Shown here: positions 48,597 to 62,612 of the stretch, piece after piece
Layout: each line of letters begins with the position of its first letter
How positions within the stretch are numbered: position 1 is the first letter of the stretch
Assembly (NCBI GenBank): GCA_029449245.1
Contig: JANATF010000003.1
Location: 930,001-994,000, forward strand
From: Mortierella alpina
Lineage: Eukaryota; Mortierellomycota; Mortierellomycetes; Mortierellales; Mortierellaceae
Length of the DNA stretch: 64,000 bases
Direction: 5' to 3'
Notes under the pieces: model-generated
Databases searched by the model: none
Seen by the model: only the letters and a program-made list of their open reading frames with translations
Told to the model about the DNA's origin: nothing
Position numbers and translations under genes: made by a program

Positions 48597-49316
48597 TATG
48601 TGAGTGGAAATGGAGACAAAGGCGAACGAAAGGCTCAAGCGTCCACCAGCAAAGGCAGGAGGAGGCGGTGGCTTTGTGTTGTGCGGTAGGAGGGACAGTT
48701 CGTGACTGCCTATTCAGCCTTTTGGATCTGCAAAAACGCGATCTTCGCTGGAGTCTTTGAGTTTCGATACTCTCAAATGGCCCAAGCACTTTTTCCGGTA
48801 CGCCCGGGCATCTTTGGTCGCTGGCTAGGCTGAGGAAAGATTGAATGGACCATTAGACTGAGCATAGTCCTTTCGCCACCAACCTCGATCGCGAGTGCAC
48901 CTGCAAGAACCAGTATTGAAGGGTTCTACAGCAGCACAGACAGGGAATAACTAAAGCGCCTGCCTACGCCCAACTGTCGTCTTGACATCGATCAGGGACT
49001 TCTATAGTGCCTGCAACTACATGTACATGTGCGTCTTCCGCTAGCCAGGGATGAGCTGGAAAACTCGCCATGGCAAGGTGCCGTCAGGGACCTTTTTGAT
49101 TCTGGCGGTGTCTGAATGGTGGGAAAGTGTCCAAACACGAGGGGGGCAAATCCAAACCTTCTTTTTTCCTGTCCTTTTTTTTTCTTCCTCCCTGTTCTCA
49201 CTCATTACCTTCCTCATTCTTTGTCTCCCCTCTCTCTCTCACACACACACAACCTCTCCCACTTCGTTCCTGTCCTTCCCTCATCCATCTTCCACCACGA
49301 ATCCTGAATCACAGCC
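48597..49316. promoter_or_regulatory. Divergent intergenic region, RRP46 / thiamine pyrophosphate carrier
   Basis: No gene is seen in 720 nt. A CT-rich and CA-rich tract (about 49190-49260) lies just upstream of the carrier start codon. Confidence 0.5.
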
Positions 49317-51020
49317 ATGGCAGATTCTGGATTCGCTACCAGTCAGGGATCAGCATCGTCCGTGTTTGTCGAGACTGTCGCAAATACCACTAGTGCCCTG
49401 ACAGCCACCCCAACAAACACAAGCCATGGATCCCTAGACACACCAAACACAGACACTAGCGTCAGAGCTGCACCCACCGCAGCCGCAAGAACCCAGCATG
49501 ACCGGAAAAGCATCGCCATAGGCTCACCCACACTCACAAAAGCCGAGACAGTATTTTGTGGAGCGACTGCAGGAGTTGTCTCTCGCTTTGTGATTGCACC
49601 GCTCGATGTGGTTAAGATCCGTCTTCAGGTAACTTGTCGATATACCGCTTAGAACTAAGCCCATGTATTGTATATGCAGCTAACAGAGTTATACGTATGT
49701 TGCATCCAACCCCATTATAGTTACAAACTCAAAGAAAGGAACTGCCAAGGATGCTGAGACGAAAGGCAGGAACGCAAGGCGAAATGAAGCTGAGAATGGA
49801 TATGGGCTCAACAAGTGCTTCCCGGACTATGGCGCTTCAACCAAAGTACAGAGGCATGCTCTCCGGAATAGCAACAATTGCAAGGGAGGAAGGCATCAGG
49901 GTAACAATTTGTCCATTGGATGACTCTGTAGCCCTCTCTCATGGTATGATTGTCGGACCAAAGTGTGCTTATCCAGCTTTCTTTCATTTTTCTAGGGTCT
50001 ATGGAAAGGCAACATGGCGGCAGAATACCTTTACTTGACATATGGAGGCATGCAATTCTTGATATACCAGCAGACAAAATCCTTCTTGTCCAGGACCGCG
50101 GATGTGTCTGCACAACAGGCCAAGATGTTGAATCTAACGGGCTACACAGCGCAGGGTGCGCGAGCCTTCGCGGCCGTGACGGGCTCATCCTCGGTCCAGT
50201 CGTTCATCAGTGGGGCTACAGCAGGGATCATGGCCACCGCTTGTACATACCCATTTGATCTCTTGAGGACCCGCTTTGCCGTTCAGCGCGATGTCAAGGT
50301 AAAACCAGGACACCATTTTCATACGCATGAAAGTATTTTAGGAGTATGGATCTACAAACATTGACTAAGCTGGGACAATATAATTAGGTTTATACTGGAG
50401 TTCTTCAGGCGTTCCAGCACATTTTCAGAAAGGACGGTGTCCAAGGATTCTACAGAGGCATGGCACCAGCGCTGATCCAAGTCATTCCATATATGGGCGT
50501 CATGTTTGGATCGTACGATTCCCTCAAACAAGTTGCTTCGTGGCTCAAAGCTCGGTCCGCCTTGGAAACGCCAAAAACCACTTTTACATCTGCTCCAGCA
50601 TCAAAAGAGACCTTCTCCTCCACGTCAGACCCGCCGCCACAGCTCAAGACGGTGGGACGGTTGTTATTGGGTGTGGAGGATATGCTTTGCGGAGCCTTGT
50701 CCGGGTTGATCTCCAAGACTGCGATCTATCCCCTGGACATGGTCAGGAAACGGCTACAGATCCAGGGATCAGAACAGCAAAAGGTCAATTTAGGGGTGTT
50801 CACCTCAACATCGACATCGACCGCAGCAGTCAAATCGTCCCTGGAGGCGTTGCCGACTAGTGTCTGGAGTTGTATGACGCAGATCGTCCGACGAGAGGGC
50901 TACTTGGCCCTGTACAAAGGCTTGCTGCCGGGGTTGCTCAAAGCTGCTCCTGCTAGTGCGGTCACATTCCTAGTCTTTTCGCAAGCGGGCGCCATTGTGG
51001 AGCGGGTGCGCCGGCCATAG
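49317..51020 (+). CDS. TPC1: Mitochondrial carrier, probable thiamine pyrophosphate transporter
   Basis: Four exons (49317-49628, 49721-49900, 49996-50298, 50388-51020) encode 475 residues, longer than the usual 310-330 because of a Thr/Ser/Ala-rich N-terminal extension of about 75 residues and inserted loops. The three carrier repeats show the signature PxDxxKxR motifs: PLDVVKIR, PFDLLRTR and PLDMVRKR. CTYPFDLLRTRFA and PYMGVMFGSYDSLK resemble yeast Tpc1 and animal SLC25A19, which import thiamine pyrophosphate into mitochondria. The carrier family is certain; the substrate is inferred from these segments. Confidence 0.88.
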
Positions 51021-51990
51021 CCAACTCTAGTCCTTCGTCCGGATCTCCTTCCTACCCTTACCCCTCCATTCTTTAATATCATTAATCAGACAGAAGAACA
51101 GAAGATAGGAGATTATAGTCGGTATGACCGGAACTATACAACATACCCCAATGAATTACAAATGCGCTCAAGGATCCAGCATTGGCAAAGCGTACTTTTG
51201 TGATCTTCAGTAATCTTGGGATATATAACCGTGAGCGCACAAAACAGCAAACCTTGGACTTGATAAAAGGATTTCATACCTCATTGTCTGCATATGTCGT
51301 TCCTGAGGTGTTGAGCAATCAAGAGCAGTAGTTCTATATCGCCGACCGAGGAATATAAGCAATGAAGCCGGTGGAGAGGGTTTCGCGTCCCTGAACTTGT
51401 AGTTCTTCTGGTGGCGCACTGAAAGAGTAGAAAATTTGAGTTTTTCGATAAATCATCTTGATGTGAATTCATTCAACCATCCCCACATTCTCGGTAAGGA
51501 AATCAACCACTCCAGGTAGACGCGTGCGGCCATGACCCCATGATGGCTCTAAGCAGACAAGGGCATAGAACCATTGCACCATTCTCTCTCAGACTGCTTT
51601 TGCAGGAAACACGCCGACCACGATGTGCTGATTACGGACAAAGGAAAAATGTCTCGCACTGGTCTTGCTATCCACGACAGACCCACCTCGCGTTCCTCTG
51701 CGTACTATATATCGCGAAGTGCACTTCTAGAGGGCATGGCATACATAGACCGTGGATCGGATTCTGCTTTAAGCGCTTCAACTCTGCAGACGATACGCGC
51801 AAACTCTTCCAGCAGACGCACCCACGCGTACCCTTTTTACTGTATGTTGTTTCCTTCGACTCAAAAAAAAAAAAAAAACTCATCGATTCTCACCCGTCCC
51901 TTCCTTGTTGTTCAAACCCTGGTACTTTTTTTTCTTTCTTATTGCCCTCAAATCAAGACAAAGAACTCTCTCTCTCTCTACTCCACCATC
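51021..51990. other. Intergenic region, promoter of beta-NAC
   Basis: About 970 nt with no recognised gene. A run of about 16 A is at 51863-51879 and a CT repeat at about 51966-51980, just before the beta-NAC start codon. Confidence 0.5.
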
Positions 51991-52778
51991 ATGAACCCAG
52001 AGAAACTCGCCAAGCTTCAGAAGGCCAACCAGGGCCGCGCCAAGGGTGCTCCCCGCCGCAACGCCCCCAAGGTTCACCGCCCCGTAGCTCAGGATGACCG
52101 CAAGTTGATGGGCGCTCTCGAGAAGCTCGCCCTTGTCAACCAGCCCTTCGTGGAAGAGGTCAACATGTTCTTGGAACAGGGCACCGTTCTTCACTTCCGT
52201 TCCCCTAAAGGTAATGATCATCCTTCGGCCGGGTGTGCTGATAGGTTTTACTGGATTGAAAAATTGAGGGGTCAATTTGAAAATTGCAGGATGTGTTCAA
52301 AACAAGAGTGGACAGACCAAGCAGCATGTCAAAACGAGTGGCTCACCTCTCAGTGGCGACGAAAGCTGTAATTCAGGATTCTTTGCAAACCAAACGACAA
52401 AGCGTCATACGATACACGCTTCACCTTGTCTAGCGTACCTGAGGCAGGGGAGGGATTATCTTTTCTTATGCTGACTATTAAACTATCAATAATGGATCGA
52501 TAGTTCAAGCCAATGCCGCCTCAAACACCTACGCCATCTATGGCCGAGGTGAGGAGAAGGAGCTGACTGAGCTCGTTCCCGGCATCCTGAACCAGCTCGG
52601 CCCCGACGCCATGGCCAACCTCCGCCGCTTGGCCCAGTCTTACCAGCAGACCGCTGCTGGCCAGGCCGCCATGGCCGCTGCCGGTCTCCAGCCTGATGAT
52701 GATGAAGATGATGTCCCTGACCTGGTCGAGAGCTTCGAGGAGACCTCCATTGAGGAGGATAAAGCGGAAAGCGCTTAG
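51991..52778 (+). CDS. EGD1: Nascent polypeptide-associated complex subunit beta (BTF3 family)
   Basis: Two exons (51991-52210, 52504-52778) encode 164 residues. [12 protein letters not shown] and the ribosome-binding RRNAPKVHR basic segment are followed by the NAC domain ([30 protein letters not shown], then [14 protein letters not shown]), ending in an acidic tail. Beta-NAC pairs with alpha-NAC at the ribosomal exit tunnel. The 293-nt intron splits the NAC domain. Confidence 0.95.
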
Positions 52779-53113
52779 GTGCAACGTTCCTTTAGTAGCT
52801 GAACCAAAGAAAAGAAAAAGATGGTTATATAAAATCGCTTTGAAATCGCTTGTGTAGTTTTTCCAAAGTGCTTGAAAAGTTCGTTCACTTTGTCGTTTCG
52901 CAATCAACAAAAGTCTGCACATCGTCATGATACAACAAACTGGGTACAATATGGCGCGTCCAGGCAGAGCCGTTTATGAAAAATAACAATATCTATAAAG
53001 AGGTGGGGTGGAAACACTACTGAGAATGACTGAACAGGGTGAAAATACGGCTCGAGTTGGAGGAGGTTTGGCTAAGATGTGAATCAAGAGGTTTAGGAGA
53101 ACATACAAGATTT
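52779..53113. other. Convergent 3' flanks, EGD1 / NMA111
   Basis: About 335 nt between two convergent stop codons. No gene or strong terminator-like structure is seen. Confidence 0.5.
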
Positions 53114-56100
53114 TTACTCCATCTCGCAATTCTCTCCATCCATATCGGCCTCTTCGCCATCATCCGTCACGGCAACAGTACTGTCGGCGGCCTCTGCTGG
53201 CGATCCATCGGCGCCCAATGACGACGAGCAGGTAGAATCCGCAACTTTGCGCCATCCAGACTCTTCATTGTCATCTCTAACCATCTCTGCTGTGGGCCTA
53301 AGATCATAAAAACGAAGGAGAGGGTGATCGTCAATATTCAATTTCCTCCGCATAGTAATCGTTCCAAATCAAGACCAGTGCAGATTTGCCAACCAAAAAA
53401 GACACCACTTACCAATAGTGCATGTTTGTCTTGATGCTCAGAACCGTTGGAATCATGTCAAAGCTCATCGTCTTGACGCGGACATACGAGTTGTCTGGAC
53501 ACTTCTTGACCGCCTTGAGCAATGCATCCAGATCTGGTGTCGGTGTTCCGTTGATGTGAGTGATCCACATGGTAGGGACCATACCATACATGTACGAAGG
53601 CGAACCCTTTGATCTTGCGCTGACATAGACTCTCGATGGCAGAGTCTTGCTTTGCTGCAGGACGGCCTTGTGAGGTTCGTGCATCATGGCTCCAGCCCAA
53701 ATCACCAACCGGCTCGTTCCGTGGCCGTCCACAGCCTCCGTAGGGACCGAGACCTTGACCTCATTCTTCTTCCTGAGCACCACCATCTCCAGTTCCGAAG
53801 CCTCATACTGGATATCGAGTTCGTACATCCTGGTGATCACTTTACCATTGATGCTCAAGATCAAATCCAACTCCTGTAGAATCGAAGCCGAGACCGATCC
53901 AGTCTCGGTACGACGGACCATAAAGATATGGTGCCTTGAAGGGTTGGCCTCCTCAACCTTCTTGACCCAAGCATCCGTGAGTCCCATGTGACGTGCCTGG
54001 GCCATCTGCACGGGCATGACTTCAACGTTCAAGCTACGCAGCGTGGGGTAAAGTCCCGCCTGCATTGGCTGAAGGATGGGCAGAATGGTCGAGATATGGA
54101 GTCCGAGGTGGTACTCGTTATCACGTCCCGAGTTGTTGCGCTCTCCAAGATACGACAGCCACAATCCCTGAACCCGACCTTCACTATCGGCCAGAACACC
54201 AGAGGAGCACTGCTGGGCGAGGGGGGTGTCCAACGTGATGGCATCCAGGTTGATACCTCTAAATCTGGGAGTCGCGTTGTGAGGAATCGTGACACTGGTG
54301 ATATCTGTGACGATCGTCTTGAGACAGATAGGTCGTTGGTTGTGGTTGAAGGCGACCAACGAAACCTGGTGACCCTGAACGAGGTTGACGGGCGAAATCT
54401 TGGCAGACTGGATAGGGGTACCGCCGACATCCTTGGGGTTGTATGAGATGATGGCGATGTTATGCGTTGGATGGAGGTACACGACCTTTCCTGGAACAAT
54501 GATCGAGTCGGCAATGGTGATGCTCAAGTCGCCCATAGCAAAAGGGACGATATTGCGTGAGATCACGATCAATCCACGCTCTGCGTCGACAACCAGCCCA
54601 GCGCCATATTTCTATAAAGTGCGACCGCAAAGAACTGGTTTAAGTGGCCCGGTCCATTATTACACACCTATTAAATCACCGAAGTCATTGTGTGGGACTT
54701 ACTCTGCTCTTGGGGAAGCCGTCGATACGGCAAGGCATGTAGTAGCTGACCTTGACCATACTGCTGAACAGCTCCTTTGCCGGTCCCAGGGACTCATCCA
54801 GCTCCAGAAACTTGACTGTCGATGGGACAATTGGTTTGGGTGGCAGTGGTGTTCCCAAGTTGGTAAAGTCCCAAACACCTGTGATGTCATTCCTGACCGC
54901 TAACCGGAATCGGCTCCAGTGACGCTCGACCTGAACAACTGCGACACTCGTCGTGTGCACATCCGCAATCGAGTAGTATACCACGGGGATCCGCTCCCTA
55001 TCCGGAATCGATTGCATCACCTCGATAAAGTCGTCCAAGTTTTGAATTGCCCGGTTATCAATCGAAGACAAGAGCCATCCGCGATCCGGTCCCTCAAATC
55101 TGAACATTCCACTGGGCTCCGATACGTAAACACCGCTCACTGGGACACAAAAGCTGCGTGCGAGCTGGTAGCTGAGCTGGTTCAGCTTGGCGCCACCAAT
55201 CTCCACATATCGATCGGGGGTGATGCTGTGAAGGTCCTGAACTGTGACCTTGAATGACCTTTGCTCGCCTCCACGCTCTGCCACAATCTCAATCTCCTTG
55301 CCCACATTCCTGTCGAGGCAGTCTTCCAATGGCACGAACTTGGTGATGAGTTCTCCATTGATCGAGACCAAGATGTCACCTTCCTCCAAGCAAGCTGAAG
55401 CAGGTCCCTTGGGCAGAACTGTCTCTGCAACGAGCATTCCAATCTCGTCAGGAAAGCTGCCTCTGATCAAAGCCTCGGTCTTTTGGCTAAGTCCCAGGCG
55501 GCGGGTTTCGTCAAAGGGGCGGTAGAGGAACTGGGTTTGAATCGTACCACGGCTGACAGGTATGCCCTCCTGAATGAAGCTAAGAGCACGGCGGACGCGA
55601 TCCAGAGGGAGAAAGAAATCGGTTGCTGCTTTAAGACTGCCACCTGCCTGCAATGCGACAGCATTTCCATTGATGTCAATTACAGGAGATCCGCTTGAGC
55701 CTCCACTGGTACTTGACGCCGCTTGCAAGTAGAAGGTACTAAACCATCACGCAATTACAGGTTAATGGATGCTCAGCAAGGCCTGCTTGATCCTTGACAA
55801 TGATAGAGTCAAAAAGTACCGATCGTGCTATACTTACTTGAAATCGTTATAGGTAAGGTCTCCATATTCAGGTGCGTTTCTATCCAGACGAGAAATGGAT
55901 CCTGACAAAATGGAAAGCTTCTCTCCTGCATCGTTTCCGACAACACGAATGTCGATTCCGACCTTTGCCATCTCAGGTACCAGCGGGATGGAGGTGACCT
56001 CCATGTACTTGATCTTTGATGGGTCAAATTTCAGGAATCTATCGAGTTGTGAACAGCAAGACCCACATGGAAGTACGATTGTGGAACATTGGACCGATAA

Positions 56101-57584
56101 CAGTTAGAATAGGGTCCCTCCACTGTGCAGGCTCACACGACATTCTAAATTAACGCAAGCATTTCATGCATTGTTCAGCAAAGAAAGGACGCTTACCCAA
56201 AGTCGTGGACGGGATCTCTATAGACGGGATAGACATCGACTTCCTCGTGATCATGGCAAACAGCCTCGCCTACAAAAGGACCTGCGCAGGCAACATGTCT
56301 ACGGCGAAGAATAACAAATGATGCGTGAGAAGCGAGCACGAAAACAAATGAGAGGCAAGGGAACAAGTTGGATGCAAACTGCATGATTGCTCGGCACCGT
56401 ACCTGTTCGTCAAGATCAAACCGCGCTCTGCATCGACAATAAATCCAGACGCCTCTGACGTCTCGGGTCCTAAGGTGGCAATTGCAAGAAGACGGTGTTG
56501 TCAGCATTGCTTTCATTGCTGTGATTGCCTTTTTTCTCCCAGATGTATCACGAAATATCTAGTTTGCAACGCACGCATCAGAACCATGCATGCATGCGTG
56601 TTTGCAACCACACACAAAATAGAGACACCCATCAAGACAGAAGGTTTGATTTAAGTTGTTGTTGTTGCATTTCCCCACCACTCCGTTGCAGAGCACGGTA
56701 CCAATGTCCGTGTCAAGTGCAGTTCCCCTCCTCCATCGCCTCTTGATTACGCCCTCTCACTGATGGGCAATGCCAGTGCACGCAAACATTCCCTTAAACA
56801 TAATAAAACAACAGCAGCCTATTTTTCTCCTGAAAGTATTCACCGAATGTCTGGGAGCGAGTGCGGCGGGGGGTTGCTGCAACATATTTCACGAACACGC
56901 AGTTTTGCAGGTTTACAGTGCTGCGGTATGGCCCATCGTTGACTCCGTGCAGCCATAGACGGCGGATCACGACGAAGACAGAGGCCGATACAAAGCACGC
57001 GCCCCTGTTTTCGACACCCCCAGATGATGTTGTCTGTAGTCCTCGTCGTTTGGCTCTGCCTCTCCGTCTCCCTTGTGCCCCTTGCACAAAAAAAAGAAAT
57101 AAAAAAAAAAAGATAAAAAAGAGATACAAATGAAATCCCTTTTCGCAAGAACAAAAAGCCCTCGCCACGGAGTACATTTGACGAGCAAGCGTAGCTGACC
57201 AGTCTTCTAGGCCATCCGAAGAACATAGAGTCCGTGAGGATGATTACCTTCGGTATCAAAGGCCGAGACCTGACTGAACCTGATCGAGACAATCGCCTTG
57301 ACGGCCTTCTCGATCACCTTTTGCCACTGGGGGGGTTCGCTGAGTACGACGGCAGCGCGTGTGGCTTCCGAGCCGTTGAGGAGCGCATTCTGATTCACCA
57401 GGTTGATGCCGATGGGGTTGATGCCTGAGACCTCTGTTTCTTCGCCCTCGGGGTCTGTCCTACTGCTGTCGTCTCTGTCAAAGGCAGGGTCGTCTGTGCG
57501 ACGTCTCTTGTGCAGATGCAGTCCGCCATCCGTGGGGGTCGAGACGGACGTCGTGCTGGGGGAGTCTGTCAGGTCGATGTCCAT
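53114..57584 (-). CDS. NMA111: HtrA-like serine protease with PDZ domains (Nma111)
   Basis: Seven exons (57248-57584, 56403-56469, 56197-56298, 55838-56038, 54703-55738, 53413-54611, 53114-53297) encode 1041 residues. Like yeast Nma111, it holds two HtrA-like halves. The first protease domain keeps the triad: H136 in LTNRHVA, D167 in PVHDFG, and S251 in [11 protein letters not shown]-like regions include [15 protein letters not shown] and later [11 protein letters not shown]. The second protease-like half ([38 protein letters not shown]) lacks a clear triad, as in the family. The N-terminus carries LHKRRR, a possible nuclear signal, consistent with nuclear Nma111. The first intron is 778 nt, unusually long for this window. 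Confidence 0.95.
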
Positions 57585-58107
57585 ATTTGAAAAGGGCAGC
57601 GATGGAGGTTGGCAAGGGCTAAAACGTGGAGCTGGTGTAAATGCTGGCGCTGGACGGGGGGTGAATGGGGAGTGTGAGTGTGCTGATTAGAGAGAGAGTT
57701 GCGTGGTCGAAAAGACACACCAACGCGGTGCAATATATATAGTTGCAAGAGGCCAAAGGCGGACTGCTGAAAAGCGGGGCTGGTTTGTTTGCCCACAACA
57801 ACACGCTGATCAGACTGCTCCTGGGATGTCATAGTAAGAGACAGGGCTAGGGGCAATGCTGGTCGGCGAGGACGCTGAAGAGGACAGAAGAGAACTCTCA
57901 GTGCTGCCGCAGACAGAGGCTGCAGATGAACACTTGACTTGTCCCATTCCTTCAAGCATCTCCTGGCTCGCATTGCCCGACGCAACTGCGATCGCGGGCT
58001 ATGGCCCTTTTGGTCCAACTCCTAAGCCACTTAGTAAAGAGGTTCTTATATTGTGTGCAAAGTGCTGTTATAAAATTGTGTATAGGGTAGGCACGGCCAA
58101 TGGCTTT
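57585..58107. other. NMA111 promoter and CBR1 3' flank
   Basis: About 520 nt, no gene recognised. Confidence 0.5.
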
Positions 58108-59440
<1,333 letters not shown>

Positions 59441-60480
59441 CTTGAAGGGGGTCGCCTGATGTCGAGGGTGAGCGAGGATGGTGACGGGAAGGTGGGGAGA
59501 AACGAAAAAAGAAAAAGAAGACTCGAGTGCGATATTGAAGGGGAGAAAAAATGCCACTCGAAGATTCAGGTCGGGACGGGAACAGACCAAACAGGCCACC
59601 TTGCGGACTGCCGTTTCCAAGTGCCATTTGAAACCTTGCGCACCCAAAAAAAAGAAAACCGATTTCCCCTTTGTCATACTCTGTCGTGCTTGCAGGTCGC
59701 CTCGCATATGCCTCCAAGCCTCGTTTTCCTTCTTTTTCTCAACTGCATGCCATTGATCCTTCCACGAGCCAAGCATAGTCGATGTGGAGGCTCAGAGCCT
59801 TTGTTCGTATTGACCGTGCAGGCCATTGATAGGCTGTGCGGGACGATGATTTGTTTGTTGACTGGCCATTCCGGTCATCAGGGCGCGTGGGTGGTGCGAC
59901 ACTAGATTGGCAAGCTCATCCAAGCTGAGAGCGGGGGACTCCCAAAGATACGAAACAGGATCAGCGCCACGAAACGTTTGGAGGTAGGTCCTGGGGTGTG
60001 AGGCGCTGTGAGCAACAGTGCAAGCAAGGTTGCTCGTGCGATAAGAGTCTGTCCCTCGAATCCGCCTCGTCCCCTTACCTGAGCAGTGGTACCCGCCATT
60101 GACCAATCACGGGCGAGAATGGCTGGGGATCCACTTTTTTCTCGAGCACACTCACCGCCATCCCCGCACTTTTTTGGTCGACGCATGGATGAACGACGAG
60201 CAACTTTAGTGTTTCTACAGCCTGCCAGTGGTCTAGTAGCTCGCAGACTGCTGCAGCACCCCTGGCCCCTCGGTTATAAAAGGGCGGCCACAATTCGCTG
60301 TGATCCCCTTTTTCTTTTTTCTTTTTGTGTTTCTTGTTCTTCTGTTCTGGTCTTGCTCTTGTTCTTCTTGTTCTTGTAAACTACACCCGATCCTACTGTA
60401 CACCAACTACCCACCGGTCCACTCCTCCACACTCCACACCCCACCCCACACAGCCACCCCCATTCCCATTCCCGTCTACC
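59441..60480. promoter_or_regulatory. Divergent intergenic region, CBR1 / ISN1
   Basis: About 1 kb with no recognised gene. A CTT/TTC-rich tract (60304-60380) and a C-rich CCACA tract (60400-60480) precede the ISN1 start. Confidence 0.5.
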
Positions 60481-62612
60481 ATGACTTCGTCCTACAGAGT
60501 AAGGACCTGGAACCTTGTTTTTGTCAAGTCACACCTTGCCATGCAAGTGTAGCTTGCTTCGCTTCGTTCGCTAACCCACACACATGCGCATGTCTGTCCC
60601 ACCTGCCCCTGTCAATGTAGATCAACTACCAGTTGCGTGCCCACGTAAGTGTTGAAATCGTGCATTCCCGGCCCATCGCTCTATACCGTCGCGACCATGT
60701 CGCCTAATCCTGCCAAATGCGCGTTTTGCTTCCTTAGAAACGTGACCCTCTCATCGAGTTCATCAAAGGCCTGCTCCTGACCCCATTCATTCTCCATGCC
60801 AAGCCTCGCAAGCCGGTCCTCAACTCTCCTCTTGTCGACGGCAACCTCAACGGCCAGGATGGATCTGGCTCCTCCGGCGGTGGTCAGCAGAACAACAGCG
60901 ATGATGACAGAAACGATTATCAGGAGGAAGAAAAGCCCATGGTGGACGCCAACCTCCAGCGGTATCTCGAGATCATGAAGTCTGTCGAGGTGATGATCGA
61001 AGAGCACAGGAGAAAAGCTCTAAAGGGAGTCCCGGAGCACTCCAGGTTGCACCGGATCGTACCATCGGTTGCATCCTTCTTCACACCTTTACCTCTTGAA
61101 GCGGCGTTCCTGGATGCAAACGCGAAGCACTCGATCGCTGCAAGACGATTTGTCCCTCCCAGTTTCAACGATATCCGAAGGTAGCGTATATGCTATTCTT
61201 TCTTACTTTTGCGTTGCCGAGAACTAGGGGTGTGTTTATCTGCATGATCTGTGCATTGGTCCCGCCAGTCGTGCATGGCTCATGTGCTTGGCCTAATACT
61301 AATTTTCCCACACTTATTTATATCTTCCCCGGCTTGCTCCAGGATCCTGAACACGGCCCAGGTGATGGCCATTGCATCCACTATCAGCCTTATCACTTTG
61401 TAAGTCGCAGCACGTTGTTATCGATCGATCCTTACGTCGATCTTTGATACCCCTTATCTAACCAAAAAAACGGTGCACTTCTTCTCCCACGACAACAGCG
61501 ATGGAGATATGACACTCTACGACGATGGAACCTCGTTCACTGAGACCAACACGCTCATCCCCCTCTTGATTACTCTGATGCGCGCCGGCCTCCGTGTCGC
61601 CATCGTCACCGCTGCAGGATATCCTGGTGATGCCAGCAAGTACGAAGAGCGCCTTGCAGGACTTCTCCGTAGCTTCCAGAACAACAAGCTGTCTGAAAAG
61701 CTGCTTGAGCGCTTCTATGTCCTCGGAGGCGAGTGTAACTACCTGTTCCGATGTGGATGGAAGAAGAGCGACGCGACCGGAGAGTCCGTCGTGGGACTCA
61801 CTTATATTCAGCCAGAGTAAGTCCACCTGCCACTAGAAACTATGTTAGTGTCTACGAGTATCATGATGGAATTAGTAAGAGCCGCTCCTAATGTCATTCT
61901 TCCCCTACAGGTCCTACCAACCTGCTGAGATGCTCGCCTGGAGCCACGAGGACATTCAGGAGTTGTTGGATGTCGCCGAGGAGAACTTGAAGCGCTCGGT
62001 CTCGGCTATGAACCTCAAGGCCATGATCCTCCGCAAGTCCCGTGCTGTCGGTATTGTGCCCATCAACAATGGCAAGATTGCGCGCGAGCAGCTGGACGAG
62101 TGCGTTCTTTCAACTCAACAGCGTTTGTTGGAGTACCAGCAGATGTCTGCCCCTCACAAAATCGCCATTCCGTTTTGCGTTTTTAACGGCGGAAATGACG
62201 TCTTTGTAGACATGTAAGTGGTCCTGAGCATGATGTCTCTTTTACTTATCTTGTCATCATGCTTACTGCTGACTCTAATTTCTCATTATTGATTTGTAGT
62301 GGTAACAAGTTGATCGGTGTCCAGGTCCTTCAGAAGTACCTGGGCGCAGCTCCCGAGGCCACGGTTCACGTTGGCGATCAGGTACTAAACAGTACAATGC
62401 TTGTTTAAGCCCATGGATGTGATGTTTGTCGGGATGCGTGTGCGATCCGTTTACTCATGCCTGCTCTCTATCTTTTCTAGTTCCTCTCGACCGGAAACGA
62501 CTTTGCCACCCGCTCGAGCTGCTGTACCCTGTGGATCGTCAACCCTGAAGAGACCGAGAACGTTCTCATGGAGCTGACGCCTCTTCTCACCTTCCCTGCC
62601 GAAGACGAGTAA
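60481..62612 (+). CDS. ISN1: IMP-specific 5'-nucleotidase
   Basis: Eight exons (60481-60498, 60621-60644, 60738-61180, 61343-61399, 61499-61816, 61911-62213, 62300-62381, 62481-62612) encode 458 residues, close to yeast Isn1. The first two coding exons are only 18 and 24 nt. The HAD-type catalytic motif FDGDMTLYDDG begins near residue 181 (D182 and D184), followed by the VTAAGYPGDASKYEERL segment. FNGGNDVFVDIGNK and the GDQFLSTGNDFATR motif, specific to Isn1, come later. The enzyme dephosphorylates IMP to inosine. An acidic, Gly/Ser-rich loop (about 60-90) is extra. Confidence 0.96.
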